A DNA stretch of 64,000 nt, taken from positions 124,001 to 188,000 of the forward strand of contig NZ_QKMF01000002.1 in the NCBI RefSeq assembly GCF_003208435.1, in the 5' to 3' direction. The notes beneath the pieces are model-generated. The model was not told where the DNA came from, searched no databases, and saw only the letters and a list, made by a program, of their open reading frames with translations. Shown here piece after piece: positions 25,903 to 34,682 of the stretch. Made by a program: the position numbers and the translations under genes. Position 1 is the first letter of the stretch. Each line of letters starts with the position of its first letter. The DNA is from Pelagimonas varians (lineage in GTDB: Bacteria; Pseudomonadota; Alphaproteobacteria; Rhodobacterales; Rhodobacteraceae).

Positions 25903-26577
25903 ATGCTTGAGAACGCCAAACCGATTCAGAAAGATAAGTTGCACGATCGGGTCTATGATCAGTTGTGCACCCTGTTGCGCGAAGGTGAGTTCACACCAGG
26001 ACAGGCAGTTCATGTCGCTCGCATCGCAGAAGCCTTCGGCGTGAGCGCCATGCCTGTGCGTGAGGCGCTAACGCGGCTCCAGGCGATTGGTGTTGTGGCA
26101 AATGTGTCGGGCCGTTCTCTTGGGGTGCCGAGCCTGGGGTATGAAGAACTGACTGACCTGCGCGATGTGCGTCTGGAAATTGAGGCGCTGGCTGTCAAAT
26201 GGGCTTTGGCAAATCGGGATGATGCTTTTGTCGCGGACCTCGAGAAACTGCTAAAGCGTCTGGAGGCCACCGAAAGATCCGGCGACGTGCAGGGCTATAT
26301 CAAGGCAAACTACGAGTTTCATTTGCGGATATACCAGCAGTCGAACTCTCCAGTTCTGATCGATATTATAAACACACTCTGGTTGCGCGTCAGCCCGCAT
26401 TTGTATCAGTTGGAACGGGAAAATCAGTACAAAGTTTCCAACATCCATCACCGAAAAATAGTACGAGCTATCCGGGAAGATGACGAAGCAACTGCCACGC
26501 AGGAGCTTGTTCTGGATATTTCTGACGCCTATGAAGTTCTTGTGAGAACCTTGTTTTCGAAAAGCCTTACTCGCTGA
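25903..26577 (+). CDS. GntR-family regulator, FadR/FCD subgroup
   Basis: 224 residues. Winged helix at about 10-75 with AEAFGVSAMPVREALTRLQA as the recognition motif; the FCD effector domain follows, with LRDVRLEIEALAVKWAL, YIKANYEFHLRIYQQSNSP (metal/ligand-binding His in the YEFHLRIY pattern) and HHRKIVRAIREDDEATA, whose histidines complete the metal site of FCD proteins. It most likely represses the TRAP/catabolic operon beginning at 26864, whose promoter carries a TTTGATCAA-centred palindrome. The ligand is probably a carboxylate substrate or intermediate. Confidence 0.9.
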   Translation: MLENAKPIQKDKLHDRVYDQLCTLLREGEFTPGQAVHVARIAEAFGVSAMPVREALTRLQAIGVVANVSGRSLGVPSLGYEELTDLRDVRLEIEALAVKWALANRDDAFVADLEKLLKRLEATERSGDVQGYIKANYEFHLRIYQQSNSPVLIDIINTLWLRVSPHLYQLERENQYKVSNIHHRKIVRAIREDDEATATQELVLDISDAYEVLVRTLFSKSLTR

Positions 26578-26769
26578 GAGCAACTGCGAGCGGACTGGGC
26601 CGAGGCCCTCATCAGATCTGTCGAAATTCAGAGCGAGCTCTTTTCCCATCCTCTGAACGTCCCTTAACGCCGTGAAATCTTTGATTCCAAGGCTGTGTCA
26701 GAATTTCCTAAGCAATCGGGAATCAGACAACTAACTGAAATTGCCAGAAAAGTCAGGCTCAAAAAGGGC

Positions 26770-26793
26770 ATTGATTTTTGATCAATCATCAAT
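26770..26793. promoter_or_regulatory. Palindrome, probable GntR operator of the TRAP/BKACE operon
   Basis: A 24-bp inverted repeat with arms ATTGATTTTTGA and TCAATCATCAAT matches at 10 of 12 positions per arm around TTGATCAA, 71 bases before the dctP-like start at 26864. A related palindrome lies at 25571-25588. The position fits a promoter-overlapping operator for the GntR regulator encoded immediately upstream. Confidence 0.5.
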
Positions 26794-26863
26794 AATAAAT
26801 AGACGTGCCCGATGAATAGGCCGCGAGGGACGTTCATGGTGGGCACAGTCACGGGAGGAAAAA

Positions 26864-27901
26864 ATGAAATATTCGAAAATTGCCGCGACCCTGGTTGCCG
26901 GTTCACTGGCCGTTGGTGCGTCTTCTGCCTCAGCCGATATTCTTGATGTCCACATGAGCATTCCCAAGGACCTGACGTTCTTGGCGGACAGCGCAAAACT
27001 AATGGATGAAACTCTGCGCAACATGAGTGGCAACGACGTTGGCCTGCAACTCTATGGTTCAGGTGAATTGGTGCCAGCAGGTGAAATTCTTGAAAACGTA
27101 AGCTCCGGTGCCATTCCGGCTGGGTGGAGCTTTCTTGGCCAGTGGGGCGGACAGGTGCCTGTCGCCCAAATCGGTGCAACACCATTCGGTGCTGGACCCG
27201 AAGCTCTGGCGGCCTGGTTGCACGTAGGTGGCGGTCTTGAAATTGTTCAGCGTGGATTTGACGACTTGAATATTAAAGTTCTGGCCTGCCACATTACCGC
27301 GCCCGAGCCAGGTGGCTGGTTCAACAAAGAGATCAACTCGATCGAAGATTTCAGCGGTCTGAAGATGCGCATGGCCGGTGTTGGTGCACGTGTGCTCAAC
27401 GAATTCGGGGCCTCGGCTCAGTACTTGCCGGCCAGTGAAATTTATCTCGCCCTTGAGCGTGGTCGGATCGACGCGACAGAGTTTTCTTTGCCAATTATCG
27501 ACAAAGACTTTGGCTTCAATCAGATTGCGACATATCAATACTATCCGGGTTGGCACCAGCCGGGCAGTGTTGACGTCCTGATGATTAATATGGACGTCTG
27601 GAACGATATGAGCGATGGCGAGCGGGCTATGTATGAAGCGGCTTGTCAGGTCAGCCTTGCCTGGACTTTGCAATATGCGCCTTCCGCACAAACGCCACAA
27701 ATCGAAGAATTTGAAGCGGGTGGCATCGAAGTTCGGCGTTTTCCCGACGAAGTACTTGCAGAATTGCGGGCTGCGACCGAACGCGTACTGGATGCGGAAG
27801 CTGAGAATGACGCGCTCTACGGCGAGGCCTATAACTCGATGAAGGCCTTTGTGGCATCATCGGGTCGTTGGACTGACCTTCAAACTCTCCCTGCCGAGTA
27901 A
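26864..27901 (+). CDS. TRAP transporter substrate-binding protein (DctP family)
   Basis: 345 residues with a Sec signal peptide ending about GASSASA-DILDV. After a GGGAGGAAAAA ribosome site. Family marks include FLADSAKLMDETLRNMSGND, LVPAGEILENVSSGAIPAGW, FSGLKMRMAGVGARVLNEFG (the arginine that contacts the carboxylate) and SEIYLALERGRIDATEFSLP; the text WHQPGS and the length place it in the DctP subgroup that binds sugar acids, keto acids or similar. It begins a long plus-strand operon through pyk. The ligand is presumably the hydroxy or sugar acid degraded by the enzymes downstream. Confidence 0.9.
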   Translation: MKYSKIAATLVAGSLAVGASSASADILDVHMSIPKDLTFLADSAKLMDETLRNMSGNDVGLQLYGSGELVPAGEILENVSSGAIPAGWSFLGQWGGQVPVAQIGATPFGAGPEALAAWLHVGGGLEIVQRGFDDLNIKVLACHITAPEPGGWFNKEINSIEDFSGLKMRMAGVGARVLNEFGASAQYLPASEIYLALERGRIDATEFSLPIIDKDFGFNQIATYQYYPGWHQPGSVDVLMINMDVWNDMSDGERAMYEAACQVSLAWTLQYAPSAQTPQIEEFEAGGIEVRRFPDEVLAELRAATERVLDAEAENDALYGEAYNSMKAFVASSGRWTDLQTLPAE

Positions 27902-27907
27902 GCCACC

Positions 27908-28507
27908 ATGGCACACGAAATGGACACGCAACCGGGCGGTCCAGAACGTGGCATCGGTCCTGTCCATACGGTTCTTCGCGGGATCGTATGGATAGGCCAA
28001 GCCGCGGCCTGGCTCATCGTTCCTATCCTCGTTCTCGTATTGATCGGTGTGACACTGTCAGCGGCTAAGATTGGCACGATCGTTCGATGGGAAAATGACG
28101 TTTTCTTGTTTGGCTCGAAGCTGACCCTCGCAAGTATCGGAGACCTGCAATGGCACTTGTTCGGGATCATGCTGATGCTCACGATGGCTGGTGCGATTGT
28201 CAGCGATCGGCATGTGCGTGTCGATTTCCTGCGCCAAAACTTTAGTGATCGGACCAAGAACATCATTGAAATCATCGGCTTTCTTGGCCTGCTTGCGCCC
28301 CTATGCGCCATTGTCGTTTTCCACGGCTATGATTTCACGGTGCGGTCTTTCGCTATGGGTGAAGGGTCGAACTACGACGGGATGTATGACCGGTTTGTGC
28401 TGAAGGCATTCGTTCCGATTGGCTTTGGATTGATGCTGATTGCCGGCCTCTGTCTGACGATCCAAAGACTTCGTATTTTGTTCGGGAAGGGCAAACCTCA
28501 TGATTGA
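27908..28507 (+). CDS. TRAP transporter small permease (DctQ family)
   Basis: 199 residues with four hydrophobic segments (about 30-55, 78-98, 120-140, 165-185). DRHVRVDFLRQNFSDRTKNI is the family motif in which the charged V-R-V/I-D segment follows the second helix. It lies 6 bases after the binding-protein stop and overlaps the large permease start by 8 bases, so the TRAP genes are translated as a unit. Unlike the other two TRAP/ABC systems here, no hairpin separates the binding-protein gene from the permease. Confidence 0.88.
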   Translation: MAHEMDTQPGGPERGIGPVHTVLRGIVWIGQAAAWLIVPILVLVLIGVTLSAAKIGTIVRWENDVFLFGSKLTLASIGDLQWHLFGIMLMLTMAGAIVSDRHVRVDFLRQNFSDRTKNIIEIIGFLGLLAPLCAIVVFHGYDFTVRSFAMGEGSNYDGMYDRFVLKAFVPIGFGLMLIAGLCLTIQRLRILFGKGKPHD

Positions 28508-29843
28508 ACACATCATTCCTCTGACGATGGTCGTATGCCTGCTTCTGGGGATATTCAGCGGCTATCCCGTGGCGTTTGTTCTTGGCGGCATCGGAATTCT
28601 GTTTGCCTTCATCGGTGGGCTGCCCTTTGCCTTCCTCAAAATTGGCGTCTCGCGCATCTACGCTGGCGTCATCGAAAACTGGCTCCTTCTAGCAGTACCC
28701 TTGTTTGTCTTTATGGGTGCGATGCTTGATAAATCCGGATTGGCGCAGAATTTGCTCTATTCGCTTGAGCGTGCCTTGGGACGCAAGCGGGGTGGACTGG
28801 CCATTTCCGTTGCTTTGCTGGGCATCGTCATGGCGGCCAGCACAGGTATCGTTGGCGCATCGGTGGTCATGCTTAGTACTTTGGCTCTGCCCATTATGCT
28901 ACGCGAAAAATACAAACCGGAACTGGCTGTCGGTACGATCGCTGCCTCGGGCACCTTGGGTATCCTGATCCCGCCCTCGATCATGTTGGTGCTCGTCGGC
29001 GATATTCTGCAGATATCAGTTGGCGAATTGTTCGTTGGGGCGATGGTTCCTGGCTTGCTTCTGGGTGGTCTTTATATTGCCTACATCGTCTTCGTCGCGC
29101 TGACGAAACCAAATGATGCGCCTGTGTCGACACATATTCCGGCAGAAGGCTCTTTAGCATTGGCGCTCTTGCGCGACTTGTTTGCGCCGCTTGCTCTTAT
29201 CCTGACGGTTCTGGGTTCGATTGCCACAGGCACGGCCACGCCGACCGAAGCAGCAGGGCTGGGTGCGATCTGCGCCATGATCTTGGCCGCGATCAATCGC
29301 AAGCTGACCTTTCAAACTATGTCCACTTGCGTCCGTGAAACCGGCAATACCACTGCCATGATCCTGGGTGTGCTGGTAGGCGCTACGATCTTTGGGATGG
29401 TGTTCAAGGGCCTCAAGGGCGACGAGATGATCGAAAACGCCATTCTGTTTTTCGATCTAGGCGCTTATGGCACGTTGGGCATCTTGCTGTTGCTGATTTT
29501 CATCATGGGCTTCTTCCTGGAGTGGGTCGAGATCAGCTTTATCGTTTTGCCACTCTTCGCACCTATTGTTGCAGGACTGGACTTCGGGCTTGGAATTTCG
29601 CGCGAGCAGCAACTGTTGTGGTTCGCCATGCTCGTGGCTGTCAACCTGCAGACCAGTTTCCTAACACCACCTTTTGGATATTCCCTGTTCTACGTCAAAG
29701 GAGTGGCCCCGCCCGAAATATCCATTCGGATCATCTATCGCGGCATCATTCCGTTTGTCGGACTGCAACTGTTTGGTCTCGCATTGCTGATCATCTGGCC
29801 GAACCTCGTGCTTTGGGCTCCGAATGCGGTGTTCGGCAACTAG
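28500..29843 (+). CDS. TRAP transporter large permease (DctM family)
   Basis: 447 residues, normal DctM length, about 12 helices. Motifs: LAVPLFVFMGAMLDKSGLAQ, ASTGIVGASVVMLSTLALPI, GTLGILIPPSIMLVLVGDIL, ATPTEAAGLGAICAMIL and NLQTSFLTPPFGYSLFYVKG. The two half-repeats are uninterrupted, in contrast to the dctM at 1200-3011. The FLEWVEISFIVLPLFAPIV segment is characteristic of a subgroup that imports larger hydroxy or keto acids. Confidence 0.9.
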   Translation: MIEHIIPLTMVVCLLLGIFSGYPVAFVLGGIGILFAFIGGLPFAFLKIGVSRIYAGVIENWLLLAVPLFVFMGAMLDKSGLAQNLLYSLERALGRKRGGLAISVALLGIVMAASTGIVGASVVMLSTLALPIMLREKYKPELAVGTIAASGTLGILIPPSIMLVLVGDILQISVGELFVGAMVPGLLLGGLYIAYIVFVALTKPNDAPVSTHIPAEGSLALALLRDLFAPLALILTVLGSIATGTATPTEAAGLGAICAMILAAINRKLTFQTMSTCVRETGNTTAMILGVLVGATIFGMVFKGLKGDEMIENAILFFDLGAYGTLGILLLLIFIMGFFLEWVEISFIVLPLFAPIVAGLDFGLGISREQQLLWFAMLVAVNLQTSFLTPPFGYSLFYVKGVAPPEISIRIIYRGIIPFVGLQLFGLALLIIWPNLVLWAPNAVFGN

Positions 29844-29853
29844 AGGAAATAGG

Positions 29854-30672
29854 ATGACAGATCAATCTTCAAACTCGCCCACGTTGCTCGTGGACTTTCA
29901 CTTGCCAGGTCTGAAAGGCAAGAAAGTTGTGATCACTGCTGGCGCAAGCGGAATAGGATTCAGCATCGCCCGCTTACTGCACGCACAAGGTGTTCAAATC
30001 GCGATCTGCGATGTAGATGCCGACGCCTTGCATAGGGCCAGCATTGAACTTGAAGGATGCGTCGCCGTCGAGGCTGATGTGTCTGACGAAAGGGCGGTGG
30101 ATACCCTCTTTGACACGGTACAAGACACCTTTGGAGGGCTGGATGCTCTAGTAAACAACGCAGGGATTGCCGGGCCAACCGGCAATCTCGAAGACCTCTC
30201 GCCCGATGATTGGCGGCGCTGCATCGACATCTGTTTGACGGGACAGTTTCTGTCGGCGCGCCGAGCCATACCAATGATCAAGGCCAATGGCGGCGGCGCG
30301 CTGGTCAACATGGCATCCGCCGCCGCCAAGCATGGATACGCCTATCGTACCCCATATTCGGCGGCCAAGTTCGGCGTCATCGGCCTGACCCAAAGCCTTG
30401 CCAAGGAGCTGGGTCCGGACAACATCCGGGTCAATGCCGTTCTGCCGGGGATCGTTGAAGGGCCCAGAATGGAAAAGGTGATCCGTGATCGCGCTGAAGC
30501 CGCCGGTATTGGCTATGCCGCAATGAAGGACGACTACCTGAAGAACATTTCCATGCGTCGCATGGTGACCCCAGACGACGTCGCCGCGACTGTTGCATTC
30601 CTGATTTCGGATGCCGGCGCGAACCTGTCGGGGCAATCCCTTGCCGTTGATGGAAACGTAGAAACGCTTTGA
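29854..30672 (+). CDS. Short-chain dehydrogenase/reductase
   Basis: 272 residues, classical SDR. Cofactor motif TAGASGIGFSIA (about 27-38), acidic ICDVD at the end of the second strand (prefers NAD), NNAG at about 97, and the catalytic Ser in VNMASAAAKHGY with Tyr and Lys in TPYSAAKFGVIGL. The N-terminal 20 residues are an extension. ATG 29854 follows AGAGGAAATAGG; an in-frame ATG 30 bases upstream lies inside the previous gene and has no ribosome site. In this operon it should oxidise a hydroxyl of the imported acid. Confidence 0.88.
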   Translation: MTDQSSNSPTLLVDFHLPGLKGKKVVITAGASGIGFSIARLLHAQGVQIAICDVDADALHRASIELEGCVAVEADVSDERAVDTLFDTVQDTFGGLDALVNNAGIAGPTGNLEDLSPDDWRRCIDICLTGQFLSARRAIPMIKANGGGALVNMASAAAKHGYAYRTPYSAAKFGVIGLTQSLAKELGPDNIRVNAVLPGIVEGPRMEKVIRDRAEAAGIGYAAMKDDYLKNISMRRMVTPDDVAATVAFLISDAGANLSGQSLAVDGNVETL

Positions 30673-30692
30673 ACTCGATTGGAAAACCAAAA

Positions 30693-31634
30693 GTGAGTAA
30701 AGACAACAAAAATGCTGGCAAGGTTATCATTACCTGTGCCGTAACCGGTGCCATTCATACGCCGTCCATGTCGCCACATCTACCGGTAACGCCGAAAGAG
30801 ATCATTAGCGATTCCCTTGCAGCCGTCGAGGCGGGTGCAGCGATCCTTCACCTGCACGCTCGCCATCCGGACGGACGCCCAGACCAGAGCCCGGAAGGAT
30901 TTGCCGAGTTTTTGCCGCGGATTAAGCAGAGCACAGATGCCGTGGTGAACATCACCACTGGCGGCAGTCCTTACATGAGTGTGGAGGAGCGCGTAGCTCC
31001 TGCAGCGACATACCAGCCAGAGCTCGCCTCGTTGAATATGGGGTCAATGAATTTTGGACTCTACCCGATGCTGAACAGGTTCAAGGAATTTAAACACGAT
31101 TGGGAGCGTGAGCATCTCGAGGGTTCCAAAGACCTCGTATTCCGCAATTCCTTTAAAGACATCGAGTACGTGCTCGAGACCTGCTACGGCAACGGAACGC
31201 GGTTTGAGTTCGAATGCTACGACACTTCTCACCTTTACAATCTGGCGCATTTTGCAGATCGCGGCTTGGTAAAGGCCCCATTCTTCGTGCAATCGGTTTT
31301 CGGCCTGCTTGGTGGCATTGGACCGCACCCTGAAGACGTGATGCACATGAAGCGCACGGCGGACCGGCTGTTCGGCGACGATTTCCGTTGGTCCGTCCTT
31401 GGTGCGGGATCCAACCAGTTTCGGATTGCAGCGCAGGCGGCGGCGCTCGGTGGAAACGTGCGGGTCGGGCTGGAAGACAGCCTTTGGGCCGGTCGCGGCG
31501 AACTGGCAAAATCCAGCGCCGTTCAAGTCAAAAAGGTGCGCGCTATTATCGAAAATCTGGGCTTGCAGATCGCGACCCCGGATGAGGCTCGCGAGATTCT
31601 TGGCCTCAAGGGCGCCGATCAGGTTGCTTTCTGA
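30693..31634 (+). CDS. Beta-keto acid cleavage enzyme (BKACE, DUF849)
   Basis: 313 residues from the GTG at 30693; a TTG at 30669 overlapping the SDR stop is the alternative start and would add 8 residues. KVIITCAVTGAIHTPSMSPH opens the TIM barrel, ILHLHARHPDGRPDQ holds the two zinc-binding histidines (H-x-H), and NITTGGSPYMSVEERV and SLNMGSMNFG are family text. The reaction is beta-keto acid + acetyl-CoA to acetoacetate + a new acyl-CoA. The CoA-transferase pair downstream can recycle the acetoacetate and CoA, and the CRYL1-like dehydrogenase can supply the 3-keto acid. Which keto acid is unknown. Confidence 0.9.
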   Translation: MSKDNKNAGKVIITCAVTGAIHTPSMSPHLPVTPKEIISDSLAAVEAGAAILHLHARHPDGRPDQSPEGFAEFLPRIKQSTDAVVNITTGGSPYMSVEERVAPAATYQPELASLNMGSMNFGLYPMLNRFKEFKHDWEREHLEGSKDLVFRNSFKDIEYVLETCYGNGTRFEFECYDTSHLYNLAHFADRGLVKAPFFVQSVFGLLGGIGPHPEDVMHMKRTADRLFGDDFRWSVLGAGSNQFRIAAQAAALGGNVRVGLEDSLWAGRGELAKSSAVQVKKVRAIIENLGLQIATPDEAREILGLKGADQVAF

Positions 31635-31713
31635 GCATGTGGTACGCCTCCAATCAAAATGGGCAGGTTTTGGCGCGCGCGTACAGTCGCGCCTGCATTT
31701 GTGAGATCACGCT

Positions 31714-32367
31714 ATGAAAAAACCGCTCTCACCCAAAGCCGTCGCAGATCTCGTGCCAGATGGCGCACGTGTCATGATCGGTGGATTTATGGGGGTTGGG
31801 ACGCCGAACAAGATCATTGATGCGCTTGTTTCTGCAGGGAAAAAGGACTTGACGTTGATTGCGAATGACACCGCCTTGCCGGGGCGTGGCATCGGAAAGC
31901 TTGTCTCTGCCGGTGCCCTCAGGCGTGCTGTCGTGTCTCACATCGGTCTGAATCCCGAGACCCAACGCCAAATGAATGCAGGCATCCTTGAAGTGGAGCT
32001 TGTTCCACAGGGCACGCTGATTGAGTGCATCCGTGCGGGTGGAGTGGGGCTTGGTGCGGTCGTCACGCCTACCGGTCTTGGAACTGTGCTGGAGGAGGGT
32101 AAGCAAGTGTTGGAAATCGATGGGGAAAAATTCCTTGTTGAAAAACCTATTCGGGCCGATTTTGCGTTCATCGCTGCGCGGCAGGCCGATTACCTTGGTA
32201 ACCTAGAATATTCGCTGACGGCGCAGAATTTTAACCCGACCATGGCGATGGCCGCCGATACCGTCGTGGCTGAGCCAGAGCATATCGTGCCCGTTGGTGT
32301 GATCCCTCCTGACGCTGTGCGCACCCCGGCCAGTTTGGTTGACCACTTGATCGAAAGGTCGACGTAA
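31714..32367 (+). CDS. 3-oxoacid CoA-transferase subunit A
   Basis: 217 residues of the AtoD/ScoA/PcaI family. VMIGGFMGVGTPNKIIDALV near the N-terminus is the glycine-rich CoA loop, followed by LTLIANDTALPGRGIGKLV and VELVPQGTLIECIRAGGVGL. It forms a heteromer with subunit B encoded immediately downstream (no gap: stop and next start are adjacent). In context it probably moves CoA from the BKACE acyl-CoA product, or from succinyl-CoA, onto acetoacetate to give acetoacetyl-CoA. Confidence 0.9.
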   Translation: MKKPLSPKAVADLVPDGARVMIGGFMGVGTPNKIIDALVSAGKKDLTLIANDTALPGRGIGKLVSAGALRRAVVSHIGLNPETQRQMNAGILEVELVPQGTLIECIRAGGVGLGAVVTPTGLGTVLEEGKQVLEIDGEKFLVEKPIRADFAFIAARQADYLGNLEYSLTAQNFNPTMAMAADTVVAEPEHIVPVGVIPPDAVRTPASLVDHLIERST

Positions 32368-33045
32368 ATGCAGCCCAAAGAACGCATCGCCCGACGTGTC
32401 GCCCAAGAAATCGCACCCGGAATGCTGGTCAATTTGGGGATCGGCCTACCCAGCCTTGTCGCCGGCTTTGTTCCTTCGGATGCAGGTGTTTTCTTTCAGT
32501 CCGAAAACGGTGTGATCGGGCTCGGTGCGCGTCCACCCGAAGGCATGGAAGAGCCTGACTTGACCGATGCCGGCGGCGGTTTCGTGACCGCCGTGCCCGG
32601 CGCGGCAGCCATCGACAGTGCGATGAGTTTTGGCCTGATCCGAGGCGGTCATATTGATTTGACGGTGCTGGGCGGCCTGCAAGTGGACGAACGCGGCCTG
32701 CTTGCAAATTGGATGATCCCCGGTGCCATGGTGCCCGGTATGGGGGGCGCGATGGACCTCGCCACCGGAGCCCGCAAGGTTATTGTGGCGATGCAGCACA
32801 TGGCGAACGGAAAAAGCAAGATCGTCCGCACATGCGACCTGCCTCTGACATCCACGCGCCCGATTGACCTGTTGGTCACAGACCTTGCGGTATTCGAAGT
32901 CACCCAATCCGGCCTGATGGTAATGGAAATTGCGCCCGATGTAACAGTTGGGGACGTCGAGGCCTCGACCGAGGCGCGGTTTGAGGTTTGCGGTGATCTT
33001 AAGTGTATGGATGAAATCCGACCTGCAATCGCCGAGGTCCAATGA
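32368..33045 (+). CDS. 3-oxoacid CoA-transferase subunit B
   Basis: 225 residues of the AtoA/ScoB/PcaJ family. LVNLGIGLPSLVAGFVPSDA at the start and the catalytic glutamate in FQSENGVIGLGARPP are intact; GGHIDLTVLGGLQVDERGLL and MVPGMGGAMDLATGARKVIV follow. It carries the covalent glutamyl-CoA intermediate. Together with subunit A it links the BKACE step to central acyl-CoA metabolism. Confidence 0.92.
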   Translation: MQPKERIARRVAQEIAPGMLVNLGIGLPSLVAGFVPSDAGVFFQSENGVIGLGARPPEGMEEPDLTDAGGGFVTAVPGAAAIDSAMSFGLIRGGHIDLTVLGGLQVDERGLLANWMIPGAMVPGMGGAMDLATGARKVIVAMQHMANGKSKIVRTCDLPLTSTRPIDLLVTDLAVFEVTQSGLMVMEIAPDVTVGDVEASTEARFEVCGDLKCMDEIRPAIAEVQ

Positions 33046-33153
33046 AACACCATGCTGTGAATATGGCGTCGGATTCTTCATCCAGACCTATCGAATTTCA
33101 TTATTGCCGCCGGATCTGCTGAGCCAGTTTTCGGACAGAAGGAGAAGAAAAAC

Positions 33154-34104
33154 ATGGAAAAGATTGCCATAATTGGAACCGGATTGATTGGACAAGGTTG
33201 GGCAGCGGTGTTTGCTCAGGCCGGCTTTGAGGTTGCGATGTATGACTCTTCGCAAAAGGCCGTAGAACGTGCATTGATGGCGATGGAGAAGCGGATTGCC
33301 GATCTCGCGGAGTTCGATCTGATCAAGCTGTCCGACGCCCCTCAGGTCTTGCAGCGCATCACGGTCGCGGACAGCCTCGAAGAAGCTTTGGACGATGCCA
33401 TCTACATTCAGGAAAATGGCCCGGAAAACGTCGACATCAAAAAAGAGATCACGCTGGAGTTGGATGCCATTGCCGCCGATGACGTGCCGATCGGAAGCTC
33501 TACTTCGGGGATTTCTGCATCGCGGTACTGCAAGGATATTGCGGGTCGCTATCGGTGCCTTGTGGTGCACCCCATCAACCCGCCGCATCTGCATCCCGCA
33601 GTCGAAATCGTTCCGACGCCATGGACGGATCAAAGCATCGTTTCAAAAGTGAACGACGTGATGATCAAATGCCGGCGCGAAACCATCGTGCTAAGCGAAG
33701 AGATCGACGGGTTCGTCGTGAACCGCCTCCAAGGCGCGCTTCTGGAAGAAGCGTTCAGACTTGTGGGCAGTGGCATCGTGTCCGCCGAAGATTTGGACAA
33801 GGCCATTTGCGACGGGCTCGGGCTGCGCTGGTCAATCATGGGCCCGATGCAGACCATTCATCTGAACGCCCCTGGAGGTGTTACCGACTATGTTGCACGA
33901 TATGGGGAAATGTATCGGGGTTTCGGGATTGGCCCCTACGATGACGTTGACTGGGCCAATATCGCGAAGGAAAAACTCGGCCCCGAATTGTCCCAGCGCA
34001 CCCCCATCGCCGAAATTCCCGAAGCGCAAATAGCCCGGGACAGAAAATTGATGGCCCTGTTGCGTCACAAGAAACAGGCCGGTGTGGAAACTTCGAAACA
34101 ATAG
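33154..34104 (+). CDS. 3-hydroxyacyl-CoA dehydrogenase-family enzyme, L-gulonate 3-dehydrogenase (CRYL1)-like
   Basis: 316 residues. Rossmann motif IIGTGLIGQGWAAVFAQAGF, then QENGPENVDIKKEI, GSSTSGISASR (catalytic Ser), VVHPINPPHLHPAVEIVP (catalytic His with HPxNPP) and DGFVVNRLQGALLEEAFRLV. The lack of a second C-terminal domain repeat and the GLGLRWSIMGPMQTIHLNAP text point to the lambda-crystallin/L-gulonate 3-dehydrogenase branch, acting on free 3-hydroxy acids with NAD. It would produce the 3-keto acid for BKACE. L-carnitine dehydrogenase is a related alternative. A good GGAGAAG site precedes the start. Confidence 0.88.
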   Translation: MEKIAIIGTGLIGQGWAAVFAQAGFEVAMYDSSQKAVERALMAMEKRIADLAEFDLIKLSDAPQVLQRITVADSLEEALDDAIYIQENGPENVDIKKEITLELDAIAADDVPIGSSTSGISASRYCKDIAGRYRCLVVHPINPPHLHPAVEIVPTPWTDQSIVSKVNDVMIKCRRETIVLSEEIDGFVVNRLQGALLEEAFRLVGSGIVSAEDLDKAICDGLGLRWSIMGPMQTIHLNAPGGVTDYVARYGEMYRGFGIGPYDDVDWANIAKEKLGPELSQRTPIAEIPEAQIARDRKLMALLRHKKQAGVETSKQ

Positions 34105-34159
34105 AGCTTCGGAACCAACAAATTTCGCCGGACACCAACCAAACCCTAAAGGAAAACCT

Positions 34160-34605
34160 ATGACACATAAGCCTGTGCTTACACTAAGCGACGACGACAA
34201 TATCGCAGTTGTTCAGCAAAAAGTCGAGCCCGGCAACGAGCTCTCTTCACCCGATCTTGTCGCACAGAGCGCCATCCCATTGGGTCACAAGATCGCTTTG
34301 ACAGAAATCAGGTTGCTTCAGGTTGCAACATGATCTGTTTCACGACGGGGCGTGGTTCTTGTTACGAAAACAAGCCGGTGCCATCAATCAAAATTGCCTC
34401 AAATTCCGCGATGTACGCCCGGATGCAGGACGATATGGATCTGAATTGCGGGGCAATTGCAGAGGGGAGTGAATCCGAGGCCGAGGCGGGGCAACGGGTT
34501 TTCGAAGCCATTTTGGAAACGGCCTCCGGTTCCAAAACCCGTTCTGAAGAGTTGGACGTTGGCCAAGCAGAGTTCGCCACTTGGCAGACCTACGCCCATA
34601 TGTAG
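34160..34605 (+). pseudogene. Altronate dehydratase-like (UxaA) gene with its middle deleted
   Basis: From ATG 34160 (AAAGGAAAACCT upstream) the frame reads TLSDDDNIAVVQQKVEPGNE and AIPLGHKIALTEI, the N-terminal SAF domain of UxaA-type hydro-lyases. It breaks at about 34312, and in another frame from about 34330 the C-terminal end follows: MICFTTGRGSCYENKPVPSI, MYARMQDDMDLNCGAIAEG and EFATWQTYAHM to TAG 34603-34605. Roughly 350-400 central residues, including the catalytic domain, are missing. It was the dehydratase of this operon, so the pathway is altered or the function is supplied elsewhere. Confidence 0.85.
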
Positions 34606-34682
34606 GGGACGCCCTGGGTTGGACGTGTCGGTGACTGAGCGACCCAAGCGCGATAAAAGCAAACAAATGACTAGGAAACGGT

